In this document: in pieces, positions 1 through 10,437 of the stretch
Layout: each line of letters opens with the position of its first letter
How positions within the stretch are numbered: position 1 is the stretch's first letter
Notes under the pieces: generated by a model
Databases searched by the model: none
What the model was told of the DNA's origin: nothing
The model's input: only the letters and a program-made list of their open reading frames with translations
NCBI GenBank assembly: GCA_023091735.1
Contig: JALKBU010000080.1
Location: forward strand, 1-64,000
Direction: 5' to 3'
DNA length: 64,000 nucleotides
Source: Trichomonas tenax
Lineage: Eukaryota > Parabasalia > Trichomonadida > Trichomonadidae
Translations under genes and position numbers: made by a program

Positions 1-337
1 AATAAATACTAATTTCATCTTCTTTGGGTTCATCTATGACTTTAATTTCTTTATCAGAAAGTTTTAGTCGTTTATGTTCATAATCTCCTTTTTGGAATCT
101 CTTCCATGTTGTTATATACATCTTACCATCATATTTATAAGTCATTTCTGAATTACAATTTTCATATTCAGATATTAATTCACAGTTTTGTTTTCTAAAT
201 TGTTCTTTAACCCATTCAGGATTTAATCCATGGCACAATCGTTGAGGTATGGTTTGGTTTTCATTTTCTTGATTTTTAATGATTTCCATAGACTTTTTGA
301 TGTATTTATTCATTAGCTCAGGTTGAATCGTTACCAT
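1..337 (-). CDS. Hypothetical protein, C-terminus outside window
   Basis: A reading frame opens at an ATG at 337 on the minus strand and runs without a stop off the left edge, so about 112 residues are visible. I do not recognise the family. It is clearly paralogous to the next gene (431-805): both share the order NPE-(W/Y)-x-K-x-x-F-x-K-x-x-CE, then EYEN, then YKY-x-G, then a Tyr/Trp/Lys-rich stretch. The sequence is charged and has no signal peptide or membrane span in the visible part. The pair looks like a tandem duplication, because both genes also share an upstream block (see 388-406 and 847-865). A small domain of a mobile element is an alternative I cannot exclude. Confidence 0.55.
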   Translation of the reverse strand, partial: MVTIQPELMNKYIKKSMEIIKNQENENQTIPQRLCHGLNPEWVKEQFRKQNCELISEYENCNSEMTYKYDGKMYITTWKRFQKGDYEHKRLKLSDKEIKVIDEPKEDEISIY

Positions 338-387
338 CTATATATAGTTGTTTTTTTTTACTTATTAAAAAATTAAATAATAAAAAA

Positions 388-406
388 TTAACTTAGTTTT
401 TCCTCC
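388..406 (-). promoter_or_regulatory. Shared upstream block of tandem paralogs, copy 1
   Basis: AATTAACTTAGTTTTTCC (plus-strand reading) lies about 50 nt upstream of the ATG at 337. An almost identical block lies about 40 nt upstream of the paralog's ATG at 805. It may be a promoter element or simply the edge of the duplicated unit. Confidence 0.35.
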
Positions 407-430
407 ACTAATCTCCAAAATATAATTCAT

Positions 431-805
431 TTATGACTCATACATTAATCTGTTCATGCGAACAGTTTCTGAAATACTTGATTTAAAATATGATGTTTTA
501 TTTCCAAAATCTCCAAAATGTTTCCTTATTTTGTCATTTTTCCATTCATTATATTTTACAGTATAAATTTTATCTTTCATTTTACATCTTTCGTCATTAC
601 CTATATATTTATAACAAATTATTGATTTAGAGTTTTCATATTCTTCGGCGTTCAATACCTCACAGTCTTCTTTAAGAAATATATGTTTTATGTACTCAGG
701 ATTTATCATTCTATAATATTGTTTACCTTTAAATCTTAAAATATAAACAGGTACTCCATCATCAATCACTCTTTCATCTATTTTGTCACATTTTATATTC
801 GACAT
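431..805 (-). CDS. Hypothetical protein, paralog of the left-edge gene
   Basis: A complete 124-residue frame with ATG at 805. Its centre (NPEYIKHIF, CE, EYEN, CYKYIG) aligns with the partial gene at 1-337. The N-terminal 35 residues carry a VYILRFKGKQYY stretch that looks like a beta hairpin, and the C-terminus is basic. No membrane span or known catalytic motif is visible, and I assign no function. Retention of an open frame in both copies, in a region where most accessory genes are broken, suggests that the pair is young or still selected. The family may be lineage-specific. Confidence 0.6.
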   Translation of the reverse strand: MSNIKCDKIDERVIDDGVPVYILRFKGKQYYRMINPEYIKHIFLKEDCEVLNAEEYENSKSIICYKYIGNDERCKMKDKIYTVKYNEWKNDKIRKHFGDFGNKTSYFKSSISETVRMNRLMYES

Positions 806-846
806 TGTCCGCTGTTTATGTAAGAATAAAAATAAATAAAATTTAA

Positions 847-865
847 AATTAACTTAGTTTTTCCC
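847..865 (-). promoter_or_regulatory. Shared upstream block of tandem paralogs, copy 2
   Basis: AATTAACTTAGTTTTTCCC sits about 40 nt upstream of the ATG at 805 and matches the block at 388-406. Just beyond it CCCACTATATATA occurs twice, near 864 and 890. Confidence 0.35.
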
Positions 866-1258
866 ACTATATATATTAGGTATTATCCCCACTATATATA
901 GATTTACAAAATATGTCATATGACCCCCAAACATATACTACTTACAGATTTATAGGAAACAATACATAAATCATAACAATAAGAATTTAGATTATTAATT
1001 AAACAATATATTTTAATAACAAATTATAGAAATTATTGAAATTTTGATATAAATTATAGGAAAATTGTTTATTTTATGGATATTGGGAAATTATAGTTTT
1101 GGATATTCTCAGATTGCTGATTTTTTAGGCGTGAGCCAAATTTTTGGATTACCCCGAAAAATCACACTCTGTATACTACTGAAATACATAATTAAAATTT
1201 TTCCACTAATGATTACTCCCATTTTGTGAAGTCTAGATTAAAAATTTATTTTTGTTAA
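866..1258. other. AT-rich intergenic region
   Basis: I see no coding frame or RNA gene here. The only structure is the short direct repeat CCCACTATATATA near its left end. Confidence 0.5.
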
Positions 1259-3590
1259 ATGGAAGAAGCAATTCTTAGTCCAGACTGGCAAACAAACGCA
1301 GAGAACATAAGCTCATACATCAAAAAGAGGGCTTTCTTCAAGTCAAAGTCGAAAGATGAGCTTTGCAAAATTCTCGACTTCGCAACAATAACGAATGAAC
1401 AGTTCAAGACATTCTTCATAAAAGCGTCGTTTTTCCATAAGAAGGACAACAAATTGAAATCCATAAAGGTTTTGATGATGTCAGTAATCAGCATTTTCCA
1501 GCCCAGCGATATTTTAGCTTTTGCACACAAAGTGCGAATTATCCAAAAAAATCAAAATATATTTATATTGAATGCAAAATTTGTTGATATCACACATAAT
1601 GCAATATACGTCAGCCCGCAATCTTCTACTATTTATTTCCTACTAAGTCATAGTTTTGCAGCAAATTGTATATGGACAAAATTATCGCCAAGCGGCGGTT
1701 TCATATGTGTTGTCACTAAAGGAGAAATAGCAGTTCAAAAATCCTGCATGGTTAACAACACAAATGGAATCGAGAGTCAAACTGGACAAGCGATGTATGT
1801 GAGAGGCTCCAATCTCACTTTTAGTGATTTTTCAATCACAGAGTGTCATGGAGAATGATCATTTTCCGGCGTTGTTATATTAGCCGCAAACTCCATTGTT
1901 TCATCTATTAATGAGACAGATAACAAAGCAAGAAATAGAGTTGCAGGGAGACTTTATTATCTAAGCACTTTGAAGTATTGCAATATTACATCAAACATCA
2001 CAAATGAAACAAGAATTATTGATTATTCTGGCGCGAATGGAATGATATATCAGTCTTCGTTTATTAATAATTCATTCCTATCATTGGGCGTTGTTTTTGC
2101 AGAAGCAAACAGCGTTATAACAGTTATCGAATGTGAGTTTATTAGTAACAATGCAACATCTGCCTTTTATGCAAATAATTTTGGTGGGTTTTCGAACATC
2201 ACTGTAATTATGTGTTCTCTGGTTGATAATTAATTCACTGTTCCATATACAGCTTTGGTAAGTTGCACAATTTAAACCGAATCTGCAGGAAATTCGACAT
2301 TTAAGGGTTCGGAACGCCCGGAAGGTTCTTGATCTCACTTTTGGGATTGGAAGATTCATAACTCAACAAATAATAGATTAAACAAAATTTAAAATAACAA
2401 ACATGTTTATACACACTGTGTACTACATACTATATCGTATAACCAAGTAAAGAACTTCACTTTTTTTCAAGCCTGAATTTTTTCGAAATTTTTCAAGTTT
2501 AGTGTAATTAATTAGTTTTTTTTTTGAAAACTCATTGAATTTTGATTTTCATGTCTTAATTTTTCGTGTATGATATCTATGTTATATATACATAGTATTA
2601 TAAGCATTAAATCCATGTATCAGTTTTAGTTTCCATGCCAAAAGTGAGGTCAAGTTTATCTAATCGTAGTCATTAGGACCCAGATTTGTAAGAGGAGTAT
2701 TTTCTTTCTTTTTGAAAAATTTTATGAAATATAGAATTCTCTTAACATTGCAAAGCCATATATCATAAAGAGAGATCGTAATTCCATTTTGTCAGAAAAA
2801 CTTCACTTTTTTGATATATTTTTGACATGATTGAAGTTTTTAGAATGTCTTCATATAAATGAACATTATTGTAATTTTTCTAATGTAGTTAGGTATGACT
2901 CTAGAACTACATTAAAATGGCATCACACAAATTAGCAGTTATAGGTTAGATATATGTAGATATTTTTAATATATATGGTTAAGTAAGAATGAATTAGATA
3001 AAGGTTGTCAAAATAACACAGCAACCATATGCACCTTGACAATCCTGATTTTGTGTATATTTGTACATTTTTGACAGCAAATACAATATTATTTCGATTA
3101 ACTCAGTATAATTTTAGATATATCACTTTATGGGTTAGTTCGCATAGTACAGTATTGCATAGTAATAATGTGCTTAGCGCAAAATATATAGATAAATCAT
3201 ATAACAATACTTACTGTATTATATATATCCAATTTAATCTTGTTGTTGTCGTGATTTTGAGCAAGTTTATATTTCGAATGTACACAAATTGCGCGAACTA
3301 GAATATTTTATACCTAGAATCTTAACCTAGCCAATAAAACAAAGCATTCATGTTTCGGCAAGAAAAAATGTAAAAGTTTTAGGGTTTTAGCAATGGGATT
3401 TTTTTTCAAAGTGAGGTCAAGAATCTTACGGGCGTTCCGAACCCTTAAATTAATCATTCCAGAAATAATTGATTGTAATGATTTGAGAACTTATTTCTAT
3501 ATTATTCGATCCGCTTTCCCAAATAACTGCAATATTTTCAATAATATGAAGTTCTATATTCATGTTTTTATCCTTTTATATAATGAATAA
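1259..3590 (+). pseudogene. Surface-protein (beta-helix-like) pseudogene split by a TIR element
   Basis: One reading frame starts at ATG 1259 and carries three in-frame stops (TGA 1856-1858, TAA 2231-2233, TAA 2273-2275) with no frame change. It reaches a TTAA at 2301-2304, where a 1.1 kb element begins. After the element's right-hand TTAA (3445-3448) the frame that would result from excision with one TTAA retained stays open from 3449 to a TAA at 3588-3590. The first 100 residues (hydrophilic, Lys/Phe-rich) resemble the helical N-terminal region of trichomonad ankyrin-type proteins. The rest has repeated short Asn/Ser/Thr-rich strands with scattered Cys, as in Pmp-like beta-helix surface proteins. 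This suggests a fusion or domain shuffle. The family call rests on composition only. Interruption at TTAA is seen directly. Confidence 0.6.
2301..3448. mobile_element. TTAA-bounded TIR element, copy 1 (1148 bp)
   Basis: The left end (2301-2341) and the reverse complement of the right end (3408-3448) match at 38 of 41 positions, starting TTAAGGGTTCGGAACGCCCG. Each end carries TTAA at the outside. Removing the element and one TTAA restores the continuity of the flanking reading frame, so TTAA behaves as the target duplication, as in piggyBac-type transposition. The termini (GGGT after TTAA) are not the usual piggyBac CCC. The interior is AT-rich with no convincing transposase; a 90-codon frame at 3029-3301 has no recognisable motif. 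It is therefore non-autonomous or decayed. Confidence 0.75.
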
Positions 3591-3701
3591 ATTTCATTTT
3601 AAAAAAATATATGAAAAGTCAAAGAATGAAACATTTTGCAATAAAATAATATGTTTTGTTATAGAGAAATACAAAAATATTTATCAAGTTATAGAAATAG
3701 A
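3449..3701. other. 3' fragment of split pseudogene, then short spacer
   Basis: The first 142 bases complete the interrupted frame described at 1259. The rest is AT-rich spacer before the tail of the SCAMP gene. Confidence 0.5.
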
Positions 3702-4553
3702 TTAATTTTGTTCGCCTCCTTTGAGTGTATCGACAACGAACTGAGCAACTGTAAGCTTAATGTTTTGGTCCATGTGTCCACCCTCTTCTGTGCCTCTGAA
3801 GAAGTTCCAAAGTTTGATCAATAATTTTGATGCTAAGAAAATAGTAATGTCGAAGCAAAGTGAGACGATAATGCCGAATACGCCTGTTCCTGGGCATTTA
3901 CGTGAGAATAAGTCGATTGTTGTGATCAATCCAACAGAACCGGACGATTCCATGCCAAGGAAGAGAACAAACTCGAAAATAATTGTTGAAGCGAGGCAAA
4001 TGAAGATTTTTGTGAACGCGAGTGTTGATGGAGCTGTTTTCAGGGCGCGATAAACTGTAAGTGCGTCAAGATCGAGTGCTATTGGACAGAAGAAGAAGAA
4101 ATATAATGCCGAGAGTGTAATCTTTGTACCTGGGGAGTCTGTAGCGTCGCCAGTATTGAGTAAACAAAGACAAGCGATGAAATTGAGGAAGAAAGAAACA
4201 GTCATGCAAATCCATGCGAAAAACGCTTCTGTGACGTATGGGCGATATGCTACGTCAACTTCGTTGATGTCAAAGTGAACAAGAGGGTAAAATCTTGGCC
4301 AATTCGCTTCTGGCTCGTAAAGAAATCCAGGAGTATTGCCTGTTCTCTGTTCCTGGTTCCTGAGATCCTCCTCCATGATATTCAGGCGCTGCTCCATTTG
4401 ATCTAACATTTCTGGTGTAATTTCGTCGTCTTTCTGCGTCGTGGTCGGTGAAACAAGCGGCTGTTTGGCTGTTTTAACCTCCGGCAGTTCGTCCATTGGA
4501 TCTTTGTCGTTAAATGGGGAGTAATTGTCGAGATAAGAGATATCTGTTGACAT
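3702..4553 (-). CDS. Secretory carrier-associated membrane protein (SCAMP)
   Basis: This 283-residue protein matches the SCAMP plan: a soluble N-terminus with an NPF-like YSPFNDKDP motif near residue 11, a heptad-like helix (about 47-70), the juxtamembrane NWPRFYPLVHFDI segment (about 84-96), then four hydrophobic spans between about 108 and 245 with the typical NFIACLCLL in the first. SCAMPs sit in post-Golgi and endosomal membranes and act in exocytosis and endocytosis. Length is normal for the family (280-340). The start is supported by TCACTTTTT (4566-4574) placing +1 about 19 nt upstream of the ATG. A TTTACATGACA motif lies 190 bp upstream. Confidence 0.85.
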   Translation of the reverse strand: MSTDISYLDNYSPFNDKDPMDELPEVKTAKQPLVSPTTTQKDDEITPEMLDQMEQRLNIMEEDLRNQEQRTGNTPGFLYEPEANWPRFYPLVHFDINEVDVAYRPYVTEAFFAWICMTVSFFLNFIACLCLLNTGDATDSPGTKITLSALYFFFFCPIALDLDALTVYRALKTAPSTLAFTKIFICLASTIIFEFVLFLGMESSGSVGLITTIDLFSRKCPGTGVFGIIVSLCFDITIFLASKLLIKLWNFFRGTEEGGHMDQNIKLTVAQFVVDTLKGGEQN

Positions 4554-4565
4554 TGAGAAAAATTT

Positions 4566-4574
4566 AAAAAGTGA
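4566..4574 (-). promoter_or_regulatory. Initiator (Inr) of SCAMP gene
   Basis: TCACTTTTT on the minus strand, about 19 nt before the ATG at 4553, fits the trichomonad initiator TCAYTW with the short 5' leaders normal in this group. Confidence 0.6.
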
Positions 4575-4740
4575 TATAAAAATTTTACGGAAAATTTCCG
4601 GTAAAAATCAAATCTTTGAGCAAACCAGATAACAGAAATGAGATTTTATTTGTCAGAAATTTATATTTTATATATCAATTTAAAATTTACGCGACAAATG
4701 TTTCAAAGTGTCAAAAATATTTTATTTATCATTTTGATAG

Positions 4741-4751
4741 TTTACATGACA
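4741..4751. promoter_or_regulatory. TTTACATGACA motif
   Basis: One of a set of near-palindromic TTTACATGNCA sites that recur in 5' flanks across the window; this one is 190 bp upstream of the SCAMP start. Confidence 0.45.
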
Positions 4752-5029
4752 AATAATGACAAAATGTTCGAAGAAAAATTATTCCAAAAATCCATTGTTG
4801 GATTAGGATTAACATCTGATTTTCATTGAATAATATGCGTACATATATGAGCTATATGATGTTATATATAACATTTTGTAATAAGAATTATTACTGGAAA
4901 AACACAAATAAACAATAATAAGTACATTGATCTATTTATACTTCATTGAAGAAATACTAATACTCGGCTATAGCGACGATGTTATTGGTGAAATAGTATT
5001 GCAATTGAAAATGATTTTAAAGTCGTTGT

Positions 5030-5400
5030 AACGACAATGTATTCATTGAAAATGTGTCCTTTGATAAAATGCCATTAGTATTATCAATCACAAAATAAAT
5101 CGATATACTATACAAATGTCGATAATTCCATTCAGATTGGCGATGGTACGGTGCCTGCAGTTGACAATATATATATAATTCGACATTAATTCTTCCCAAT
5201 TCGATTAATAATTTTGTTGTCAAATCGATTGGAAAATTAGCATTTTCATATGCTAATATTGGTGAGATAGTTCTTCCAAAAGCATTGACTTCTATTGGAG
5301 AAAGGGCTTTTAAGACTTCTCGAATTGCTGTTTCCAAGGTTCTCATCACTTTAATGGCGCTGACATTGATCAAATAAAATTGCCTCCAACTTTAATAACT
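5030..5400 (+). pseudogene. BspA-like leucine-rich repeat fragment
   Basis: The plus strand encodes pieces of trichomonad BspA-like repeats: IQIGDGTVPAVD near 5130, then one good repeat with the pattern SIGKLAFSYANIGEIVLPKA followed by LTSIGERAFKTS (about 5215-5320). Stops interrupt the frame on both sides and no start or membrane anchor remains. BspA-like proteins are surface LRR proteins greatly expanded in trichomonads. This is a relic of one, unlikely to be expressed. A minus-strand open frame over the same bases is a shadow. Confidence 0.6.
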
Positions 5401-7050
5401 TACCATATGCTTTCTTCTGGGGAAGTACAATAAAAGAAATAACCATACCCAGGGATCATTCTTCATTCAATGTTTGGAACTGCACAGCTCACTATAATAG
5501 AATCAAATAGTCCTAAATTCATAGCATTAACGCTCCAGTTCCAAGTACTCAAATTTTAAGCTTCACTCTTCTACTCTAAAAGTTCAATCAAAAGACTTTA
5601 AAGTATATCTAAATGTATACATACCTACTATACTTTATACCACTGTTGTATGCATATCCGGTGAGCAACTGGGTAGTGAGAACTAAAAATTGATGTTTTT
5701 CCAAAATTTTCATTTTTACCGAGAAAATATCATTAACTTGCAATTTGCTCTCTGTCACATTATAGTATATAGGGCATATATAATATATACTAATATTATT
5801 GGACTCTGCTTTGTGAAGATTAAGTTATAAGAAGCAGAATGTTCAATTTTGAAAAATTAATATCTCGTTCAATATTGAATATAATTTCTTGTTACTAATA
5901 TGGTGAAGAACCACCATAATTTCCTTTATATTTATTAGATAAAAATATTGTGTTATAAATAAAATAACAAAATTTAGTTACGAGGTCAATGTTTGAAAAA
6001 TTCACAATGGCAAGAAAAAAAAATTTATCCTCAGTCTACTTCTGTCAAATTCTGCACAGACAGGTACAAAATCGCCCTATATGGTTCACATATTACAGAA
6101 AAATTTTTATTACAAGATATAAAATCAGCTATACCACTGTGAAAGGTGAAAATTCAACTAGAGTTATCTCAATATATAAGAAGAAGGTACAAAAATCCCA
6201 GTAGTGGTAATACTAGCTCATAATGTACTACAACTTGCTCGTTGAGATTCTATCGGGATCCAGATTTCTTGATGAAATGTATTCAATTTTGGAAATATGG
6301 TGCTATAAAAGTGAGCTTCCTAGCCTTCCAGAAATTTTTATCCTCAGTCCACTTCTGTCACATTCTAGAGAAAATTCTAGAGATTGCTCCTATGCTAGTG
6401 GTTTTGCCCAGAAAAATTTTTATAGCAAGTTATAAAACGATTGAGGCTGCATTTTTCATGCTTTCCAAAAAAGTGACATTGTTACTAAAGTTCAATGGCA
6501 AAAGCCATTGACTTGTTTCTACAAGTAATATTCAATGCATATTTCCGAACCGGCTCTATTAGTTTTTGAATCCATACGTTTTATCTTATAAATTCATACA
6601 TACGACAAAAGATGAGCAAGAAAATGAAAATCATGAGCTGAAGATTATATTAAAGTGAAAATAGAGATGGTACATGATGCATCCGAAGAAAATGTAGTTT
6701 ATTAATCTTGCCATCTACATTATTAATAAAAATATTTTGAATTCGAACATATGAAAGAAAAATGGAGGAATCCAACAATGAATGATATCCATAGATACGA
6801 ATAGAATACTCTAGCATGGCTCTTAAACAAAACCTCGCAAAATCAATATCAGATCAAATTGAATAAATGATATTTTTATTTCATAACATAATTTTGCTCA
6901 TGTGTTGGATGTCTATAGTGATAATATGAAACAAATTTCCAAATTATGTAGTATAACGGAAAATATAAAATTTGATCATCCTTATTTATTGGCCATATCA
7001 GCCTCTTAACTCATAAAATATACTATATATCAGCATATCATTATATATCA
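5401..7050. repeat. Gene-free stretch with a 313-bp-spaced direct repeat
   Basis: Sequence at about 6024-6125 recurs at about 6337-6438. Both copies hold TTTATCCTCAGTC(T/C)ACTTCTG and, about 73 bases later, CAGAAAAATTTTTAT, with identical internal spacing, so the period is 313 bp. No coherent protein is seen; the short frames at 5989-6511 follow the repeat and are not conserved between copies. The remainder is AT-rich without recognisable features. Confidence 0.55.
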
Positions 7051-7709
7051 ATGAAAATAAGCTGTGGGAGTGGAGCCTTAAACAATATTTTGTACAGTCC
7101 TGATTATAAAACTCTTTATAAATATCCTGCTGGTTTAGATATCGATATTTTGCCAACAGTCAAATATATAAATAATGATGCATTTAGTGGCAGTAGTTTC
7201 GTCAATTTCAGCTTTAAATATAGAGTTAAATCTTTGGGTGGAATGAATTTTAGGCTATGTCCTAAATTTTGTGATTTGAGGAGTGCTGAAATTGATGAAA
7301 TTCCGCATGCTATATATCTGCTGAAGATGCATCACTTGAAACAGTTTTATTACCTCAATTTAACAGTAGAGCAATTTCGTTCATCTGTTATTGTTGTCCT
7401 TTATTGAAATCAGTTTATATTCTTGGGGATTGTCAAATAATCTCAGAAAATTTCATCTCAACAAATAATGTTAATGTTTATTATTGTTGGAAATATAATG
7501 TTAATGCAAATGTAGCCACATCAATAATAGTTCATGTAACTAACTCATATCCAATTGAATATACAACATTTATGAATCAGAATGTTGTTGATCGAAATTA
7601 TGATTGCTTGCCTCTTTTCATTCCTGTTTATCAAATCACACCTGAATACGACCCAATTAAGCAATTATGCATTACTGAACCCTCTTTTATCATAATAATA
7701 TGTTCCTGA
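7051..7709 (+). pseudogene. BspA-like surface protein pseudogene (frameshifted)
   Basis: The first frame (7051-7407) begins with the BspA-type opening NNILYSPDYKTLYKYPAGL and has an INNDAFSGSSF repeat. From about 7325 the BspA-type reading moves to another frame (EDASLETVLLPQF, then LKSVYILGDC and so on to a TGA at 7709). One frameshift therefore splits the gene near 7325. The protein is far shorter than typical BspA-like proteins and ends without a membrane anchor, so it is also truncated. It lies tail to tail with the kinase gene, 122 bp away. Confidence 0.65.
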
Positions 7710-7831
7710 TTAACAATGCATTGTATATCATTATAATAAATATAAAAAAAACATGTTCAAGATTTAACAATACAACAAACATTATTTGCGTTTATATTAA
7801 AATCAATAATACAATAATAAACACTGGAAAG

Positions 7832-10288
7832 TTAAGCAAGTATTTCTATAAGTGGCTTTAAGATGTTCTGAGCCTCCTTCAGATTCCGAATTACTCGCAA
7901 CGAATCAATTACATGGGTTCTCTTCATTTCTTCAACAGCCTGCGGATACTTTGTCATCTTGCTGAGAGCAACGAGTGAGTTTGGAGCCAGTTTCTTCATT
8001 GTCCTGACTTGTGTTGCGAGCGAGGGTATGCATAAGTCGAATGCTGGAACGTACATGAATTGCAAGAAAAGTGATATAACGAGAGATCCATATTCAACGA
8101 CAGAAGATGACTTTGTCTTGGCAACACGTAAACTAAGTGTTTCAAGGGCACCTGATTGCTCAAATGATTCGGCCATATCTGTTTCCAATGTGAAATGTGA
8201 TATAATTTGACACATTACACAGAAAGCTTCATTATCGCCAAATCTGAATATGGAATTAGTGAATCTTGGAAGGATTGGATGATTCATAAAGAATGCAAGA
8301 TGAACTCTGAACAAAAGAACAATGAGGGGCATCAAATCAGGAGCTGTATCATCAGCAATGGAGAATATTGCAGAGCAAATTGCTTCTTGGAAGAAAACTT
8401 GGATTGCAGAAGCACCGGCTTCAAGGCTTGTGTCAGCAAGAGCAAAAATCAAAAGAAGAGCTCTGTTTTGGTGGCTGTTGAGATAACAATTAAGAAGTTC
8501 AAGAACTGTTTGTGAAACTTCTTCGATATCATCAATGTGAAGAGATATTCTTAATGCTTCAATTGCAAGATTAACAATTGTAATCTCCTTACGCTGCAGG
8601 TGTTCGTATATAAGAGGAATTGGAATGTTGCAGCATCTTGGGAAACATGATATAACTTGATATGCTGTGACAATATTTTCTGTGACTTTAGAGCTCAAAT
8701 ACTTGAGACAAACAGCGCCTAAATCGTGTACATTGATGGTCTCTGTCTTGTAGACAACGACTGTTTTGAGTGCAAGTAAACCTGATGGCTCAGAGATAAA
8801 TTTATCAGAAGCGGAGAAAAGAAATTCAACAATTTGAACTTTGAGCTCTGGATCTTCTGTCTTTTCTGTGATCTTGCAGAGGATTGTCACTGATTTAAAT
8901 CTATCTTCTGGTGCAGATTTAAGGAGAAGAACTTGAAGATGCATAACAAACATCGTATCTGCAATTTGTGGATAAAATGTAACTGCATAGAGAAAAATCT
9001 CAAGCGATTTTGGTTGCAGAAACGTATACGGATTGGGAACTTTGACAATATGCTGAAGTAATGATCTCTTTTTCGCTGCGTATAATAATATGTTAACAAT
9101 TCTATCAATTGATTTGTAGTGATTTGAGTTGATGAGCGGTAAGAACAGAGGCCAGAATTTTTCACCTATTTCGTCAATAACCGACATGTGTTCTTCAATA
9201 AAATCTAAAACTTCCTCAAAACGTGGATGATCATACACAGAAAGAATTCCAATGACTTCATCTGTTGTCATTTGTGGAATCTCAAACTGAATTCCAGAGA
9301 TAATTCCATTTTTCAGCTTTAATTCTGACGGCGGGAATAAATTCGTGTCCGGGAACACAAACTCAACAGGAGATTGAAACAAGTCCGGTATAGTCGCAAT
9401 TTGGAAGTTCTGTAGATATCTTTTGAAAGCTCCAGGATTTGATCCTTTAAATGCAACTTCACCTGATAAAAATTTCGCGCAAATTTCAGAAAATGCGGGT
9501 CTCTGTTTTGGATCTTCCGCCCAACATGAAGTAATCAACTTCATTAAAGGAATTGGAACGTCATTCGGTAAAATTGGTCGTTCTCCCTTCTGAGCGACGC
9601 AGTAAACAATTTGCACTGGCTCCTTATCAGCAAATGGAATATCATGGGTTAACATCTCCCATAAAATTATTCCGTAGCTGTATACATCAACGCTTTGATC
9701 ATATTTTTCAAATCTATGAAGTTCTGGAGCCATAATAGCGGCAGTACCTACGTCCTGATTGACTGCTTTCGATTTATTTGACGAAGAAATTCCAAAATCA
9801 CTAATTTTTGGAAGCATTTGCGAGTCAAGTAAAATGTTTAATGTCTTGAGATCTCTGTGAATGATGTTTCTAGAATGGATATAGGCCATTCCTGATGCTA
9901 TTCCGAACGCAATTATTGTTAAATCAGTTGGTGATAAGTTTACTTGAGGATTTGAGTTGTGTATCGCATCATATAGTGATCCATTAGATATATATTGTGT
10001 CACAATGCTATATGGCTTTTCATTTGAATAACCGACAAATGGCAGTAAAAACTGTTGATTTAAAGACGCATGTAAATGAATTTCAGTCATCGCTTCTTTA
10101 GATAATTCGTCCGAGAATAGTTTTTTGATTGCAACTTTAGTATTTGTCGGTAAATAAATTCCTTTCCACACTTCTCCGAAGCCTCCTGACCCGATAACTT
10201 TCTCGAAGATCAGATCCTCGGCCTTGATAATCTTCGGCTTCCGAAACTCTTCTTTCTCGTATGGCGAATGAATATCAGGAGCCTTCAT
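7832..10288 (-). CDS. TKL-type protein kinase with helical-repeat C-terminus
   Basis: 818 residues. The N-terminal kinase domain (about 27-275) is complete: Gly loop GSGGFG 33-38, Lys55 in VAIKK, HRD 144-146 with Asn151, DFG 164-166, and APE 187-189. The sequence resembles the tyrosine-kinase-like group expanded in trichomonads, although these phosphorylate Ser/Thr. Residues 300-818 are helical and rich in Leu/Ile with repeat-like spacing, probably ARM/HEAT-like, and likely bind partners. No membrane span. Start: the ATG is preceded by TCAAATATAAAAAT, an Inr variant about 10 nt upstream. Substrate unknown. Two TTTACATGGC sites lie 150 and 300 bp upstream. Confidence 0.9.
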   Translation of the reverse strand: MKAPDIHSPYEKEEFRKPKIIKAEDLIFEKVIGSGGFGEVWKGIYLPTNTKVAIKKLFSDELSKEAMTEIHLHASLNQQFLLPFVGYSNEKPYSIVTQYISNGSLYDAIHNSNPQVNLSPTDLTIIAFGIASGMAYIHSRNIIHRDLKTLNILLDSQMLPKISDFGISSSNKSKAVNQDVGTAAIMAPELHRFEKYDQSVDVYSYGIILWEMLTHDIPFADKEPVQIVYCVAQKGERPILPNDVPIPLMKLITSCWAEDPKQRPAFSEICAKFLSGEVAFKGSNPGAFKRYLQNFQIATIPDLFQSPVEFVFPDTNLFPPSELKLKNGIISGIQFEIPQMTTDEVIGILSVYDHPRFEEVLDFIEEHMSVIDEIGEKFWPLFLPLINSNHYKSIDRIVNILLYAAKKRSLLQHIVKVPNPYTFLQPKSLEIFLYAVTFYPQIADTMFVMHLQVLLLKSAPEDRFKSVTILCKITEKTEDPELKVQIVEFLFSASDKFISEPSGLLALKTVVVYKTETINVHDLGAVCLKYLSSKVTENIVTAYQVISCFPRCCNIPIPLIYEHLQRKEITIVNLAIEALRISLHIDDIEEVSQTVLELLNCYLNSHQNRALLLIFALADTSLEAGASAIQVFFQEAICSAIFSIADDTAPDLMPLIVLLFRVHLAFFMNHPILPRFTNSIFRFGDNEAFCVMCQIISHFTLETDMAESFEQSGALETLSLRVAKTKSSSVVEYGSLVISLFLQFMYVPAFDLCIPSLATQVRTMKKLAPNSLVALSKMTKYPQAVEEMKRTHVIDSLRVIRNLKEAQNILKPLIEILA

Positions 10289-10437
10289 ATTTTTATATTT
10301 GAGGCGATTCTAATCGTCAATTTTTCTATCTTTTAGTATTTATTGCTGCTGTTTTTTATTATATTTGGATTTAATATACCATAGTCACACTGGTTACCTG
10401 AAAATATTGATAATTGTTGTATCATTATTTTTGACTC

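Larger units (their letters stand above)
4554..5029. other. Intergenic, upstream of SCAMP
   Basis: No gene seen. It holds the Inr, TTTACATGACA at 4741-4751 and a variant TTTACGCGACA near 4686. Confidence 0.5.

Noticed and set aside
3029..3301. 90-codon frame inside the first TTAA element as a transposase remnant
   Set aside because: No catalytic motif, strongly hydrophobic random-looking composition, and too short.
5017..5373. 118-codon minus-strand frame
   Set aside because: The opposite strand carries recognisable BspA-like repeats, so this frame is an antisense shadow.
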